From: Symsagittifera roscoffensis
Taxonomy: Eukaryota > Xenacoelomorpha > Acoela > Convolutidae
DNA length: 64,000 nt
Reading direction: 5' to 3'
Assembly: GCF_963678635.1 (NCBI RefSeq)
Contig: NC_087071.1
Span: 45,807,095-45,871,094 of the forward strand
Below are positions 1-12,199 of this stretch, piece by piece. Every line of letters begins with the position of its first letter. Positions within the stretch are counted from its first letter, which is position 1. Under the pieces are notes generated by a model. It was given only the letters and a program-made list of their open reading frames with translations. It was not told the origin of the DNA and did no database searches. The translations under genes were made by a program, and so were the position numbers.

Positions 1-590
1 TCAAGAGACCCTCCGCCTATCAATAATCCATTCATTCTAACAGAAGCGTCTGTTCGTTCTAGTCAGAAAAAAAGGAGAAAACTTGATAAAGTTGATCAAT
101 AAAATTTTTCACTTGAAAATGTCGGCTAAATTACCTTGTTACTTGGAATTACGGCTGTACATTTGTAAATATAAAACATTCAGCAAACATTGTTTTAAGT
201 TAAATAGACCGGCGCAAAAGAGACTGGTAATTGCAACTTACCCTTGAAGCAGGAGCGAAGGATTGAAGCAGGAGCGAAGTTTCCCAAAGTAAGCTAATAG
301 TAAGGCTAAAAGAATCAAAATGGTGCAAATCGAAAATAAGGGAGACTTGGAAATAAGTTTGAAAGTAAAATAAGAAAGAGAAACGAACAATAATTACCAA
401 AAATTTTTCAAAGGAAATATGAATGGTACTCTATGTAAACTCAAATTTGTATGAACGAAAAGGATTCGCTTTGAGATGAAAATAAGCGAAAAAACCGCAG
501 CCGGATATACCCATACTTATTTAGTGGTGGGAAAGTTTAGAAGGGATTAAATTTTACCACCGCGCGAAAATAAATACCAAATTATTTTGT
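1..590. other. AT-rich spacer, no gene seen
   Basis: This stretch holds only short frames with low-complexity translations and no recognisable domain. A short local duplication (around 245-280, the phrase GAAGCAGGAGCGAAG twice) is the only structure noted. Confidence 0.6.
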
Positions 591-742
591 CTGTCGGGTG
601 TCCTAAGAGAGGGGTCTTTTTATTTCGGGCAGGGTACTTTGGGGTCTTTAAAAAAGATGGGTCCTTTTGGACCCTACTTTTGGTAGGACCCCAAAGACCC
701 CTACCGTCGAAAAGACCCCCCCCCCCTAAGGACACACGGCGG
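591..742. repeat. Fold-back (inverted-repeat) miniature element
   Basis: Two long G/C-rich arms face each other. TGTCCTAAG...GGGGTCTTT runs from about 599, and its imperfect reverse complement, ending CTAAGGACA, runs to 734. The centre is a perfect GGGTCC-TTTT-GGACCC hairpin near 659-674. The tract stands out from the AT-rich surroundings and resembles a MITE or fold-back element. A 149-codon frame crossing it from 587 is treated as spurious. No target-site duplication could be assigned with confidence. Confidence 0.6.
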
Positions 743-1444
743 ATTACAATACTACTTGCCATGATTTTTTTTTTAAATGTTCAAAACTCAATCAGAAATT
801 TTCTTCACATGGCATTTTTTGGGTCCAAAATTAACCTAAAAACGACAACTACAGGACAAAGTGCTGACAGAACTTTTAAAAAGCAAGCCTCTCAGGTAGC
901 TCAACGAAGTTCAAGAACGGATAATTCACTGAAATTTTTAGCAAATTGTTTTATGAGGGTTTGCAAAATTGACATTGGTACTCAAAATGATTTTTTGGTC
1001 AATAAACATTTAGTTATTTCTTTTAATTTTGGATAATTTTTGGATCAGATAGATGATAGATGTGCATATTTCTTCTAAGTTAAGGATTTTTTTTTGGCAA
1101 AAATCAGTTGGATATGACCTGTGCATAGTCAGCTGGAACATAGTCAGAACTTCCTTTTACTATACTGTTCCAAAATTAACTATTCTTTTTCAAACAGACA
1201 AGTAAGTGCGAATACTCAAAAATCTTGTATAGGATGTTTTGCGGCGAGTTTTTGCAAATTTGAAATTCATTTTAATAGCCAACAGATCTTAGCTAAAACG
1301 GTTACAGAAAGTTATATCAGTTCAATGGCGTATTATTTATCACCAAAAAGTTTGCAATCAACCCAAAATGTTTTTCGGATGAATGGGCTGGGATTTTTTC
1401 AATTTAGGGTTTATTTCAAATTCATTGGTAACTTCTATTAGCCG
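743..1444. other. AT-rich spacer, no gene seen
   Basis: Homopolymer-rich A/T sequence. A 106-codon frame at 1121-1441 has no recognisable motif and unremarkable composition, and I do not support it as a gene. Confidence 0.5.
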
Positions 1445-1540
1445 GGGTTGACGTTCATAAAAGAAAAAGTTTGTCACACAATTGACTTGAAGGTTGACGT
1501 TCATAAAAGAAAAAGCTTGTCACACAACTGTATTGAAGAT
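1445..1540. repeat. 47-bp direct tandem duplication
   Basis: The phrase GGTTGACGTTCATAAAAGAA and what follows it, through TTGTCACACAA, occurs at about 1445 and again at about 1492. The two copies are nearly identical and differ in a few bases at the end of the unit. Confidence 0.75.
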
Positions 1541-2443
1541 TTTTAGAGACTTACTTCTGCTCTATTTCCATCTGTTGAATAGTTCTGCTCAATGGTTTTA
1601 ATTTTGGTCAAAAAAAACTTTGGTCATTTTTATGGAAAAAAGTTTATCATACAATATCATAGTATGAAAATGTCTACCAACATATTTCATAGTATGGGAA
1701 AAATGCTTATCATGCTATTTTCATAGTACTTTTTGGTCTATGGAATCGTATGAAATAGTATGATAAGCATTTTTTTTATAATTTGAAATATTATGGCAAG
1801 CATTTTTTGTCAACCCGGGAGATTAAAATCACAGTTTTGTATGATTTGTTGTATTAATGCTAATTGTACCTGAACTGATTCTAAATTATGAGTTTCGATT
1901 TTTTTAGGAGCCGTTATGGTTTTCAATGAAGACGAAATAAAGTCAAGAGAAAACAAGTTTAGAACTGAAGCTGATCAAGAAACTTGTACAAGCAAAGAGC
2001 TCAATGCCTTTCTTCAATTCAAAACAATTTGCCTCTAGGACATGATGTCTGACTCATGAGTGTCAACAGAAACTAGCCGCCAAACAATTGAAAAAATTGA
2101 ATAAATTGATTATAATGGATTTTTGTGGTCTAAAATATTATCACTATAAACGATTCCCATGTAACGCTGTACGATAAAATTAGACTACTATGGATTTAAA
2201 TCCATTTTTGTCGCAAAAGTAAAGCTTTATAATTCAATTGAAATTCCTTATAATGGATTAGTTATTAGTCGAAAATCACAATAAAACGAATTTTTTTCAT
2301 TTTTTCAGTTTCGTTTGTGCTAAATTTTGCAAGAATTTTTGTATTTATCAAATGAGTAATTCGGAAACTTTGCAAAGCCAGTGAACGGTCAACTCCATTT
2401 TTAAACCTATAATACAATAGCAAAGATTCCGTTAACCTTTCCC
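1541..2443. other. AT-rich spacer with degenerate TATGATAAGCATTTT motifs
   Basis: From 1620 to 1810 the sequence repeatedly contains variants of TATCATAC/GTATGATAAGC followed by T runs. The same motif recurs inside both tandem units at about 16.76, 17.01, 39.82 and 40.07 kb. No coding region is seen. Confidence 0.4.
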
Positions 2444-2752
2444 CTCCAAACGTTTGCTCTTTGCCCCCCTCCCCCACATACACACACACACTTGAAACAA
2501 CCCCCCACGTGACCACCTGAAACTTCCCCACCTAACACCCCTCCACCTGAACCCCCCATCATACAACACCCCAGCCCAAATGTTTGCCCCTTTGCTCCCC
2601 AAACTTGACCCCCCACCTGGCCACCTGAGAAATCCCCCACCTGACCCAACCCCCCATCCCACCTGAACCATGCCCCCACCTGAACCATACCCCACCTGAA
2701 TCATGCCCCTCACCTAAACCCCCCACCTTACAACCCCCAGCCAAAATGTTTG
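2444..2752. repeat. C-rich minisatellite (CCCCACCTGAACC-type)
   Basis: Degenerate repetition of CCCCCACCTGAACC, CCCCACCTGAAA and related units makes the plus strand strongly C-rich and the minus strand strongly G-rich with many GGGG runs. The overlapping minus-strand frames here are Gly/Trp-rich translations of the repeat and are not genes. The G-rich strand is a plausible G-quadruplex former, which is an inference from the G runs. Confidence 0.8.
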
Positions 2753-3295
2753 CCCCTATTTTTGATTGATTATAATCTTTTTTTAAATTTCGTGTTCACT
2801 GACAATGAAACTCAGTTAGAATCGATTTTTTTTCATGAAACTCCAAAGAGCTATTTGGTTTAAAATGTTTTTCGGAAATTTATTCGACTTTTTTGGATTT
2901 TGTTTTGGATTTAGATTTTGAATCTTTCTCAGATTTGTATTTTGGATTTTCTTCGAACGACATGTAAGCAAGCTTAAAATTGTTTTTAATTTGTTGAAAA
3001 AAATCGGATTATGGTTGCACTCTTATCTGCAAAGTTTTCGACTTTATTTTTGCTTTTCAATTTTTTTGTTTTGGTTTTTCTGGTATCACTTTCCAATTAT
3101 TTTGGGTATTCTATTTTATTCATAAAATGTCTGTTAATCAAAAAAAAAGAATCCTTGCTTTAATTTTTGTTTTATTTTTCGTTCGGGTTGTAGTTAAGTG
3201 CATGCAACTGCCCTAGTGCGTCAGTTGACAATGTTGGCCTTATTATTTTAATGCCTGTTCAAAAAACCCAATTTACATAATTGTTCTACTCCTTT
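2753..3295. other. AT-rich spacer, nothing seen
   Basis: T-rich sequence with many short homopolymers. No supported gene, repeat or RNA. Confidence 0.5.
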
Positions 3296-3963
3296 CCCTT
3301 GTCTGGTTTATCAAAGGATGTTATCTTGCAAGATATAGCAAGTTTCTGTCAAATTAGGGCTATCTTGCAAGCTCTTGCCACACGGAGGTTATATTTCGGG
3401 ATCGCGCAAGCCCGAGGTTATTACGCCAACTTCTTGCAAGATGTTGCGAGATGAAATAACAAATAATGTTTACAAATTTATTTTGGGTGCCAAAAAAACA
3501 CCAGGGAGATCCAATTTGACTACGGCCACAAAAAACTCTGATAGTTTTGAATGAAAAAAGAGGTTGATCAAATTTTGAAGGAAGTTTTCTTTCATTCCTG
3601 CAACTATAGCGGTTAAAAATTATTTTGTGGTTATTCAGGTTTGTATGTCACATTTTTGATCAACAGAGTCAAATAGAATGAGATAATTTGAATGTTGTTC
3701 TCTGAAAAAGAAACCGTTAAAATTTTTTACCTTCTAATATGCGTTTCTGTCAATTTTTCTCTTTTGTTGAATTTTACAGCAATTGAATGTTACCACTGCA
3801 CTTACCATCAAACCCTGTAGGTTGTCTTCCACAAAAAAATGTTTTAAAGGATCTTGCTATAGAATGGCATGGCGTGTAAGGTCTTTAAAATGTATCGTCC
3901 TTAAAAGAATCATACAAGATTCCTGCAAAGCCTTGCGAGATAACCTCCTTTGATCGACTAGGG
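3296..3963. mobile_element. Putative non-autonomous DNA transposon with terminal inverted repeats
   Basis: The left end (3296-3345) carries CCCTTGTC then ATCAAAGGATGTTATCTTGC. The right end (about 3917-3963) is its imperfect reverse complement, containing GCGAGATAACCTCCTTTGAT and then CTAGGG. The interior (about 0.6 kb) repeats the phrase ATCTTGCAAG and has no long frame. The size, matching termini and lack of coding capacity fit a MITE. The exact ends and target-site duplication are uncertain. Confidence 0.5.
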
Positions 3964-6560
3964 TTCTCAATTAGTACCCTTCAACTCGTTTATGGAGATA
4001 TGGTCTGAGGCATTCATCAGATAATTGTTTCCCGAATATTTGAAAAAACGTGGACAAGTATTGTATTCGTTTCTTTGTTTTATCTTTTTGGTTTATTTTT
4101 TCCAGACAAAATTAGGTACCACAAATATTCATCGGAATTGATGAAGTGCTATATTCAATTGAAGCCCTTTCATTTACAATTCGGGTGACTCTCAGCGTCG
4201 AGAAAAACTGATAAAAATTTTTGGTTTTTGTTTCAGCGAAGAAAGCAAGCGAGCAGGCATACAACAACTTATATATAATTGATTTAAGCCCCAAAAGTTG
4301 AGTTTAAGTTTTTAAGTGCCTTTTAAAGCTTCAAAAACTTCAAGGATCATATTTTTTTGCGAAAAAACTGATGAAAAGGAACGATTATTTAGAACATTTA
4401 TTTGATTTTTTTCTTGTCGTTTTTCCACAAAAAAAATTTAGTTAATTTGCCGATGATGCTTATGTTTTAGTTTTACGTGAGATCATTTTATCAAACCAGG
4501 CAGAGAAAAAAAGCAAAACTAATTGAAAAAAAGTTCTCTTCTGTTTTTTTAAAGCTGTAGTTTGGATTTTTCTGTTATGTATGCACAGTAACAGACTACC
4601 CCCTTCTTAACTTTTTTTTCATCATGTGACTGAAATTCTTTGAATGTTTCTAATTTCAGTGAAAAATCCATCGTTTTCGAAAGTCGTTACTCAAGCGAGT
4701 GATTTGACAGTTTCTTTAAAAATAAACATATTTTTTTTAAATTTCGTTGGCTTCATTAATCTGGGGCGATGCATTTGATAGACCAAATCGTTTAATTTTT
4801 GTAAACGAAGAATTAAAAATTTCCTAGTTAAAAGTTTCATATGGCTAGTTTGAATGATTAATTTGTAATTTTCCTTTAAAAGTTTTCAAATATAAAAAAC
4901 TCAACTAAAGAAATTGAAAGATAAGAGTAGAAAATTGTTACGTTACTTCGTACCCGAGATTACTAAGTCACGACGTTTTTTGTATTCAAACTTCCGAAAA
5001 AGTTTGGTTAGGATGTTTGATTTGCAATTTTATAAAGATGAAACTGTTAAATATAAAATCCTTACAACTAACATTTAACCAAAGTAACAGTTTCGTTCAG
5101 ATGGAGACGTTAGTTAACAGGACTGTGATCAATTTTTTTTGTGAAGTTAACCTATTTTAGAAACTCTCGAATTGATTTGTTTTTTTTTCAACCGATTGTT
5201 TGAAATCTTGTTTTTTTGGTCGCTTTATTGAATTCGAAAACTTGTCAGTTTAAAGTGCCATAAGTGCCTGATTTTTAACCTAATTAAATTAAAAATATAC
5301 ATTAAAAATGTTCTCAAAGCTTGCAGTTTTTTTGTCACAGAAATTGAATCATTTCAGAAATGATTTTCAGAAGTCATTGTCAATTGCTTTCACTGATTGA
5401 TCCAACAAAACTATTCCTTGCAAAAATCATCAATTGGAGTCCAGTTTGGGTTCGGTCAAACTGATAATATTGAACTAGTTAGCCTTCGTTTGCTAACACT
5501 GTCAAAAACGTATTATAAAATCAGGTACTCTCGGGTAGGTGTCTATTATGTCATGGTCGCTACTAAAACTGGATTTTTGCAGACCGCCGCGACCAAAACT
5601 TGGTATTTCTATACTTTACAGCCAGAAGCAATGCTTACGCCTCCGGCGTCTCTGAAGGAAACTTAACCGCGACCGTCACAAAGGAGAAAATTTCATCCGC
5701 GACCGGCGCGAATGACAGAAAGCTTACGAGTATCGGGGAAAAACGACTCAGGAAAAACGAATCTACCGAAGTTGACGCATTTCAAACAGTCAACTGAGAA
5801 ATTTATTGACAAAAAATGACAAGAAAACATTTGACTTGTGTGCGAACGGGGAGCTTAAAACTATTTCTTTTTAAACAATTACAATAAAAACAGGAAAGGC
5901 CCAGCTGTTGAACAAATTGGTGGGGAAGAATGGTGTTTGAGTGTATCAGCTCATATCAAAGCTCAAACTAATCATAAAAACAAAAAGATATATGCCACTG
6001 TCTAGTTTGTTTAAAAATTCAAACTCTCTCATTTCTTCATATTATTTTTGATTCGAAAGTCCATAAAGTTGCAGAAATACGCACGAAATAATAGCTGCGC
6101 AAAACCCCAGTTCTCAAAAACTTACAAATGATTGTCTATTCGTTCTGTTTCACAAAAAAAAAGAAAAAATAGTTCTGCCAGATGTTTTTTTATTCAGTCA
6201 AGTTTCGGCATTTAACTAAATGTTCTGTATAAAAATTTTAAATCATTAGAAAAATAATGTTACCTTGAACTCAACTGGAGGGCAACCAACAGTTTGGGCA
6301 AAAAACAGTTGCCCGCAAAATTATAGAAAAAATCAGCCTAACAGCAAATTTTCAAACCCCCATTGGTATAGAGAAAATGATTGAAGGTGAACAATTTATT
6401 TATTATGAGCTTAAAGCAAGCCTTCAGAGTTTAAAAAACGCGTCAATCAATATTTGTGAAAAAAAAAATTATTTTGACCGTGGGAAATATTGCCACTAAA
6501 AAACTTACCTAAAAAACTGAGAAACAAACGCTTGTAAACTCATCCAAAACAACCAACCAA
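3964..6560. other. AT-rich spacer, no supported gene
   Basis: Mostly A/T homopolymers. A GC-richer patch at about 5555-5770 contains the phrase CGCGACC three times and two overlapping frames (5397-5666 and 5600-5797). They have no recognisable domain. The phrase resembles the CGCGAC core of the minisatellites at 7.8 and 8.8 kb, so this may be a decayed copy. Confidence 0.45.
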
Positions 6561-7804
6561 ATCAAGGCAGACTACTTTTTGGGAATTTTTGCATGCTTCA
6601 TAGTTTGAGAATTGCCTTAGTTGAATCAACTAAACGTTTGCTAAATGGCCAAATGATTCAATATCTATCTAATTTATCGAAAGACAAGAATTCAAATGAA
6701 GGGCGGACGAGTGAAATAACTTTTTCCTTCTTCAATCTCTGATAATCATCAAATTTTTGATGCGTTAATCACTTTTCAGTAAGTCATTCCAACTTCAAAA
6801 TGAGCAAGCACTGTGATCTCATTAAGACTTTTAAGGACACTTAATTCATCCTTTTTGATTGAAAAAGTATGAAGGGATGAAACTAGACGAAGGTGAACAA
6901 AAGTTGTTTCAACTTTTTTTCAATTTTTTCATCAATTTTTTGAGCAGTTTTTTTTTCAAAAATAGGGGACAGTCGGAATAATCAGGTTCTGGCCTGCTTT
7001 TATATACGCTCAGTGTTCGGCCATTTTCATATCAAAATGCAAATCTTTAATTACCAAGATTCTGATCTTAAATTTTAGTGTAAAAAATTGTATGTTAGGT
7101 TCAGAAAGTACAAATTCTCAAAATGTGTGGAAAAACTAGAAACCCTGTTCTTGTATATCTGACCCTTTAATTTCCTTTGGCGATTTCCCCACTCCCCAGA
7201 TTTGAGCTTCATAAATCATTTAATTGTTGCACGTATTATCATGACTAAATTCGTTATGTTACGATGTTTGGTATGGTATGACGAACAAATTGGTTCGAAC
7301 AAATTGGTTTGTTTGCCGTGCAATTTTCGATTTTATCAGGACGATGATAAATTTGTTTTTTATAATTATGATTCGAAATCAATTGATGGAAGATTTTTGT
7401 AAGCGAATTCAATATATCGTTTGGCTTTCTTTCTATGCAAATTTTAAAGTTAAATCTACAACAAAGACCAGATTTCTTTTTCCACGCAAAAAATCCAAGA
7501 ATCAAAACGAACACTTTGCAGTGAAACAGCGTTTTCAGATTCTTTTTTGTTTCTTTTATAAAAATCATAATCAAGTCCGTCATAGCACAAGACACTATAT
7601 ACAACAACTGAATTATTTTGGGTGATTCTTGCGCCAAAATTGAAAGAAACAAATTTTTGTTATATTTCGATGATAAGCTATATTTTTCGTCTTAATTGTA
7701 ACGACTCCTTGTGTGAGCTTCTTGTCAATTATCTTGTGAGTTTGCTTGTTTGAGACAGTTATTGGTTATTGAGCTCAAGACAAACGCAATTGATGTAGCA
7801 AATC

Positions 7805-8080
7805 TCGAAATCTGCTGATTTTTTCATAAGCCGCGAGTAAAATTTCGAACAAGCCGATGTTTATTTTTCGACCATGCCATAACAATATACTGATCATCCC
7901 GCAACTATTACATAAAGCACGCCGTAATTAAGTTTTTGACTTTGCGCAGTCAACTTTTTTGCAATGCCGCGACAAAGCAATTTTTTTATCACGCCACGAC
8001 TGTTTTTTGACCACGCCTCAACTAATTTTTCGACTATGCCGCAACTGTGTTTTCGACAAGGCCGCAATTTTTGATCATGC
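7805..8080. repeat. Minisatellite array, copy 1 (GACCACGCCGCAACTA core)
   Basis: A degenerate unit of roughly 25-30 bp, of the form TTTTTGACCACGCCGCAAC, repeats about ten times with substitutions. The GC-rich core alternates with T runs and is unlike the flanking AT-rich DNA. The minus-strand frame here (7894-8082) is a translation of the repeat. Confidence 0.65.
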
Positions 8081-8762
8081 ATTCATGGCAGACCTTTTTT
8101 TGGGAATTTTTGCATGCTTCATAATTTGACAGTTGCCTTGGTTGAATCAAATAATTTTTTGTTAAATGGCCAAATGAATCATAATTTATTAGTCTGTTGA
8201 GAGACAAGAATTCAAAAATATGGCGGACCGGTGATATAGTCACATTTTTTATTTCCCGATCTCTGATAAGCATCAAATTTGTGATGCATTGATTCCTTTT
8301 TTTGAGGCTAGGCTGGGAGACCGTTTTCTGCGTAGACTAATCATTCAGATATTGAACAAAATTGCGAAAATTTATGCTTCGGTTGTTTGTAATTCAGAAG
8401 CTTTTTATGAAGTTTTTTTCCTCAGCGTTTTCGAAACTTTTCTTAAGAGATATCGTTTTCATGAGTCCAAATTTAAAATTGTTTTAAGCTGGATACATTT
8501 TAAAAAAAATTTGGAGGCATTTTTTGTATTGCACATTCGGCCAGTTTGGTTATAATAAAACCGTCATAAAACAGGACACTCTATTCAACAACTGAATTAT
8601 TTTCAACTGAGATAAAGAAAGTACAATTTTTTGTAATATTTTGATGTGAAGATCTATTTTTCGTCTTAATTGATTAATCACCTTGTGTGAAAAAGTTTTT
8701 GGTTATTAAGCTGAAGACAACGGAAAATGATGTATCGAATCTCAAAATCCGCTTATTTTTCT

Positions 8763-9030
8763 TTTAGCCGCGACTAAATTTTCGAACATGCCGAGGTTTG
8801 TTTTTCGACCAAGCCGCAACAAAAACATTGCCCATACGGCGACTTTTACATCAACCACGCTGCAACAAAAATTTTTACCATGCAGCGACCAATTTTTTTT
8901 ATATCTTGCCTCTTGCCACGATTATTTTTTGACCACGCCGCAAAATATTTTTCAACAAAGCTACAACTATTTTTTCAAGCACGTAGCGACTAAGTTTTTG
9001 ACCACGCCGCGAGGTTCTTCGCTCATGCCT
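8763..9030. repeat. Minisatellite array, copy 2 (GACCACGCCGCAACTA core)
   Basis: This is a second array of the same degenerate unit as at 7.8-8.1 kb, in the same orientation and between two copies of the GCATGC-containing block. Duplication of a larger block carrying the array is the simplest explanation. Confidence 0.65.
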
Positions 9031-9230
9031 TGTTGCAAAACAAACAATAAATCATGGCAGACCATTTTTTGGGAATTATTGCATGCTTTATTTGAGAATT
9101 GCATTTTTGAATCAACTAACTTTTTGGGTGAAAAAGAAAAAAATGACACATTCTCTTTCCTCAATCTCCGATAAGCATCAAATTGTGATGCATTGGATGT
9201 TTTTTGAGACTAGGCTCGGAGACCGCTTTT

Positions 9231-9872
9231 TGCGTAGACTAACCTATCCGATATTTAAAAAATTTGGGAGTATTTACGCTTAAGGTAACTTTAAATCAGA
9301 AGTTATTTATGAACTTTTTTCTCCGCGTTTTCGACGTTTTTCTTACAGTTTATAAATTTTCGGTTTCCTCAGTCCAAAATTGTTTCATGCTTGAGAATTC
9401 AAAAAAACTTGGCACGTTTTTCGTATTGCCCATTCAACCAGTTTGATAAAAAGCTGCTGTAGGCCAGATTTGATGATGCATTGCTAAAACCAGCACAGTT
9501 TGCAAAGTAAGTCATTCAATTGCGAACTGAGCAAGCTTTTTGATTTTTTTTTGCGTAGACTAACCTAACCGATATTCAAAAATTGGGGAGTATTTACGCT
9601 TAAGGTAATTTTAAATCAGAAGTTATTGATGAACTTTTTTTCTCCGCGTTTTCGACGTTTGTCTTACAGTTTATAAATTATCGTTTTCCTCAGTCCAAAA
9701 TTGTTTCATGCTTGAGAATTCAAAAAAAACTTGGCACGTTTTTCGTATTGCCCATTCAACCAGTTTGATAAAAAGCTGCTGTAGGCCAGATTTGATGATG
9801 CATTGCTAAAACCAGCACAGTTTGCAAAGTAAGTCATTCAATTGCGAACTGAGCAAGCATTTTGATTTTTTT
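9231..9872. repeat. 321-bp tandem duplication
   Basis: The segment starting TGCGTAGACTAACCTA at 9231 is repeated from 9552 with very few differences, including the shared phrases TTTGATGATGCATTGCTAAA and AAGTCATTCAATTGCGAACT. The high identity marks this as the youngest duplication in the surrounding patchwork. Confidence 0.8.
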
Positions 9873-10800
9873 AAACTTTTCTAGGCATTTAAGACATCCT
9901 TTTTCTTTGATTAAGCATGTAGGGATGAAAGTAGATGGAGATGAACAAAATTTATTAGGCTTTCTTTCGAATTTTTCATCAATTTTTAGAAGCATGTTTT
10001 TTTTCAAAAATAAGGGACAATCAGAACTTTCAGGGTCTGGCTTTTCTGTACGCACAGTATTCCGCCATTTTTCATATCAAAGGGCAATTTTTAAAAACAA
10101 GGGTTGTGATCTTAAGTTTTGAGCGCAAACAGTCGTATGTGAGATTCAGAGAAAAAATTCAAATTTGTGTTACAAAAGATTTGGTCACACTGTTCTTGTA
10201 TAACTGACCCTTCATAAAAACTTTCGTTGATGCCACACTCCTTCCAGATTTCAGTTTTAATTAATTTTTGTACGTGTTATCATGGCTAAAAACGTGATAT
10301 TACAATGTCAAGTACAAAAAAAAATCTGTTCAAAACAATTAGTTCGTTCGCCGTGCAATTTCACATTTTATAAGGACAATGACAAAATTGTTGTTTTTTG
10401 ATTTTATTCGAAATCAATTGATGAAAACGGATTGTCAAAAAACTCAAATCTCGAATTTGATGTCTCTCTATTCAAAATTTAAAGTTTTAATCTACAATGT
10501 AGACCAGATTTCTTTGTCCACACAAAAATCCAAGATTCAAAACGCACACTTTGATTTTTAGATTCTTTTTTGTTTCTTTTATAAACTAAGAATCAAATCC
10601 GTCATTAAACAGGTCATTCCATTCAACAGCTGAGTTAATCCGAGTATTTTTTGCGCCAAAATTGAAAGAAAATAATTTTTTTGTCATATTTTGGTGTGAA
10701 GGTCTACCTTACACGTTAATTGATTTATCTCTTCGTGTGAGCTTTGTGTCAATCAATTTGTGAGTTTTTTTTGTTTTTTATGGTTGGGTGTGTTGGACCT

Positions 10801-11169
10801 CAGCCTCTCTTACTGATGGATCACTCGAAGCGTATTTTGAAAGCAATAACGGCGTACAAGCAGCTGGAGATCCCCTGGCAGGCAGTACAGAGACTGAAGC
10901 TTGCGTGACGTCCAGACATGCGTTGTTCGATGCAAAATATTTATTTATCTAACACAGTGTGTCTTTTTGCTTTTTGGAATTATGATCGAGCGAGGAACTG
11001 CAATTATGACTCTCACGGCACGTCCAGGACTTGAAATACTCCCTTGAAATCGTCTGACAAACAGAGGCTGCTTGCTTAATTTGTGATAAATCACTAGTTT
11101 AATTTGTGATGAACTTCTCTATTTTCTCTAGTGAACTTCCACAGCTCATTTATGATCTTAATAACTCAA
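10801..11169. other. Spacer of more balanced base composition, no gene assigned
   Basis: From 10,795 to 11,060 the sequence is less AT-rich than its neighbours and lacks homopolymers, which suggests a transcribed or formerly coding piece. No long frame or recognised RNA was found. Confidence 0.3.
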
Positions 11170-11601
11170 TTAACTCCACCACGTTTGTCCTCCGCTTTCA
11201 GGTGGCTTCTTGCCAGTGCTTTTTATTCTACAAAATTTGAGAATTTGTAATTTTTTTCTAACATTCTCAAACAGAAACAACCCAAAACAGTCAAACAGAT
11301 AATTACTTACGATACGAGTTCTGTCAAAACGTGTGTCATCGTCAATTGCGCAGACTGTTTGTTCAATCACTTTTCTTCGACAGTATTCTTTCAAAACAGC
11401 TATTTTGAATCCAAGATTATGGTCAGAACGATTCGATTTCAGCATTCCGTACATGAGCCTGTATGCTTCGAAACAAATGATTACCTTTTTGAAACATGAA
11501 AAATTAGTATTAGTCAGAGAAATGATGTCTGCATACCTGTCAATAGTGAGCAATACAAAAATACTCCTTCGTTTTTTGTCGGTTAACAGGCCCGCTAACA
11601 C
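11170..11601 (-). CDS. Hypothetical protein ORF, 143 codons
   Basis: I do not recognise this frame. Its translation is mixed hydrophobic and charged with several Cys residues, has no obvious low complexity, and includes the phrase AYRLMYGMLKSNRSDHN. A good splice-donor-like sequence, CGTATC|GTAAGT, lies on the minus strand inside the frame, and a TTTTGTAG acceptor-like site lies further down. The open frame may therefore be one exon of a gene plus intron sequence. No partner exon could be linked confidently. It could equally be chance or a decayed transposon. Confidence 0.25.
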   Translation of the reverse strand: MLAGLLTDKKRRSIFVLLTIDRYADIISLTNTNFSCFKKVIICFEAYRLMYGMLKSNRSDHNLGFKIAVLKEYCRRKVIEQTVCAIDDDTRFDRTRIVSNYLFDCFGLFLFENVRKKLQILKFCRIKSTGKKPPESGGQTWWS

Positions 11602-12199
11602 TAATTTTAGTTTTTATTTGGGTTAAAAAAGTTGAGACTGACAATAAAAGTCCATTCTAATCGATTATTATCCATGAAACTTCAGGGTGGACTGACTTGA
11701 GACAGCAATAATTTGAAATTTATTGTAAACTGACTTCAAATTCTTCCAGAATTAGAGATAGCTTGCGTGAATCTGATTGGCCAAGTTTTAAATATATGTA
11801 TAAACTTTCATCCAGACTGGTGCAAAAAGTTCAAATTTGTTAGTACCTTAGCTTAACTATTTCTACTGGTGATTTGGGAAATCGTGAAGCGCAAAAATTT
11901 GAGATTGCTTATGTCTCTTGCTCTAAACTTGCACCAAGGAGTCTGTGGCTCGCGTTACACTTTAATCCAGTACACTTTGCTGAATCATTTTAGTAATGGT
12001 ACCAGCCTGTGGTCTTGGCGATGGGGTCCAGTTTTCTCTTGAAGGCTGCATCTTATTTGTAGTCCCAAAGTTTCATTAGTTATGACCATGGTTTCTCGCT
12101 GAGAATTCTAGCGAAAATAAGTCCGCCATTTTTTTAAAATTAAAACCGAGCTTTTCCTGCTCACGGTACCATAGGAGAGTTTTGTGCACGACCGAACCC
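11602..12199. other. Spacer, nothing recognised
   Basis: Moderately AT-rich sequence with no long frame, repeat or RNA that I can support. Confidence 0.4.

Larger units (their letters stand above)
6565..10800. repeat. Patchwork of duplicated blocks
   Basis: Two block types recur in direct orientation. One block begins near a TTTTGGGAATTTTTGCATGC phrase and appears at about 6565-6790, 8083-8300 and 9050-9200. A longer block of about 0.9 kb, with AGGGGACAGTCGGAAT/AAGGGACAATCAGAAC phrases followed by matching downstream sequence, appears at about 6780-7720 and 9830-10720. Copies are diverged by substitutions and indels. The frames at 7254-7652, 7278-7625 and 10379-10561 lie in these repeats and are not supported as genes. 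Confidence 0.65.

Noticed and set aside
587-1036. 149-codon plus-strand frame
   Set aside because: Its first part translates the fold-back element and the rest is low-information AT-rich sequence.
7254-7652. Overlapping frames on both strands
   Set aside because: They lie in a duplicated block whose other copy near 10.3-10.6 kb does not keep the frame.
10813-10826. TGATGGATCACTCG resembles the start of 5.8S rRNA
   Set aside because: The match stops after about a dozen bases; the sequence that follows does not continue as 5.8S, and no 18S, 28S or ITS context is present.
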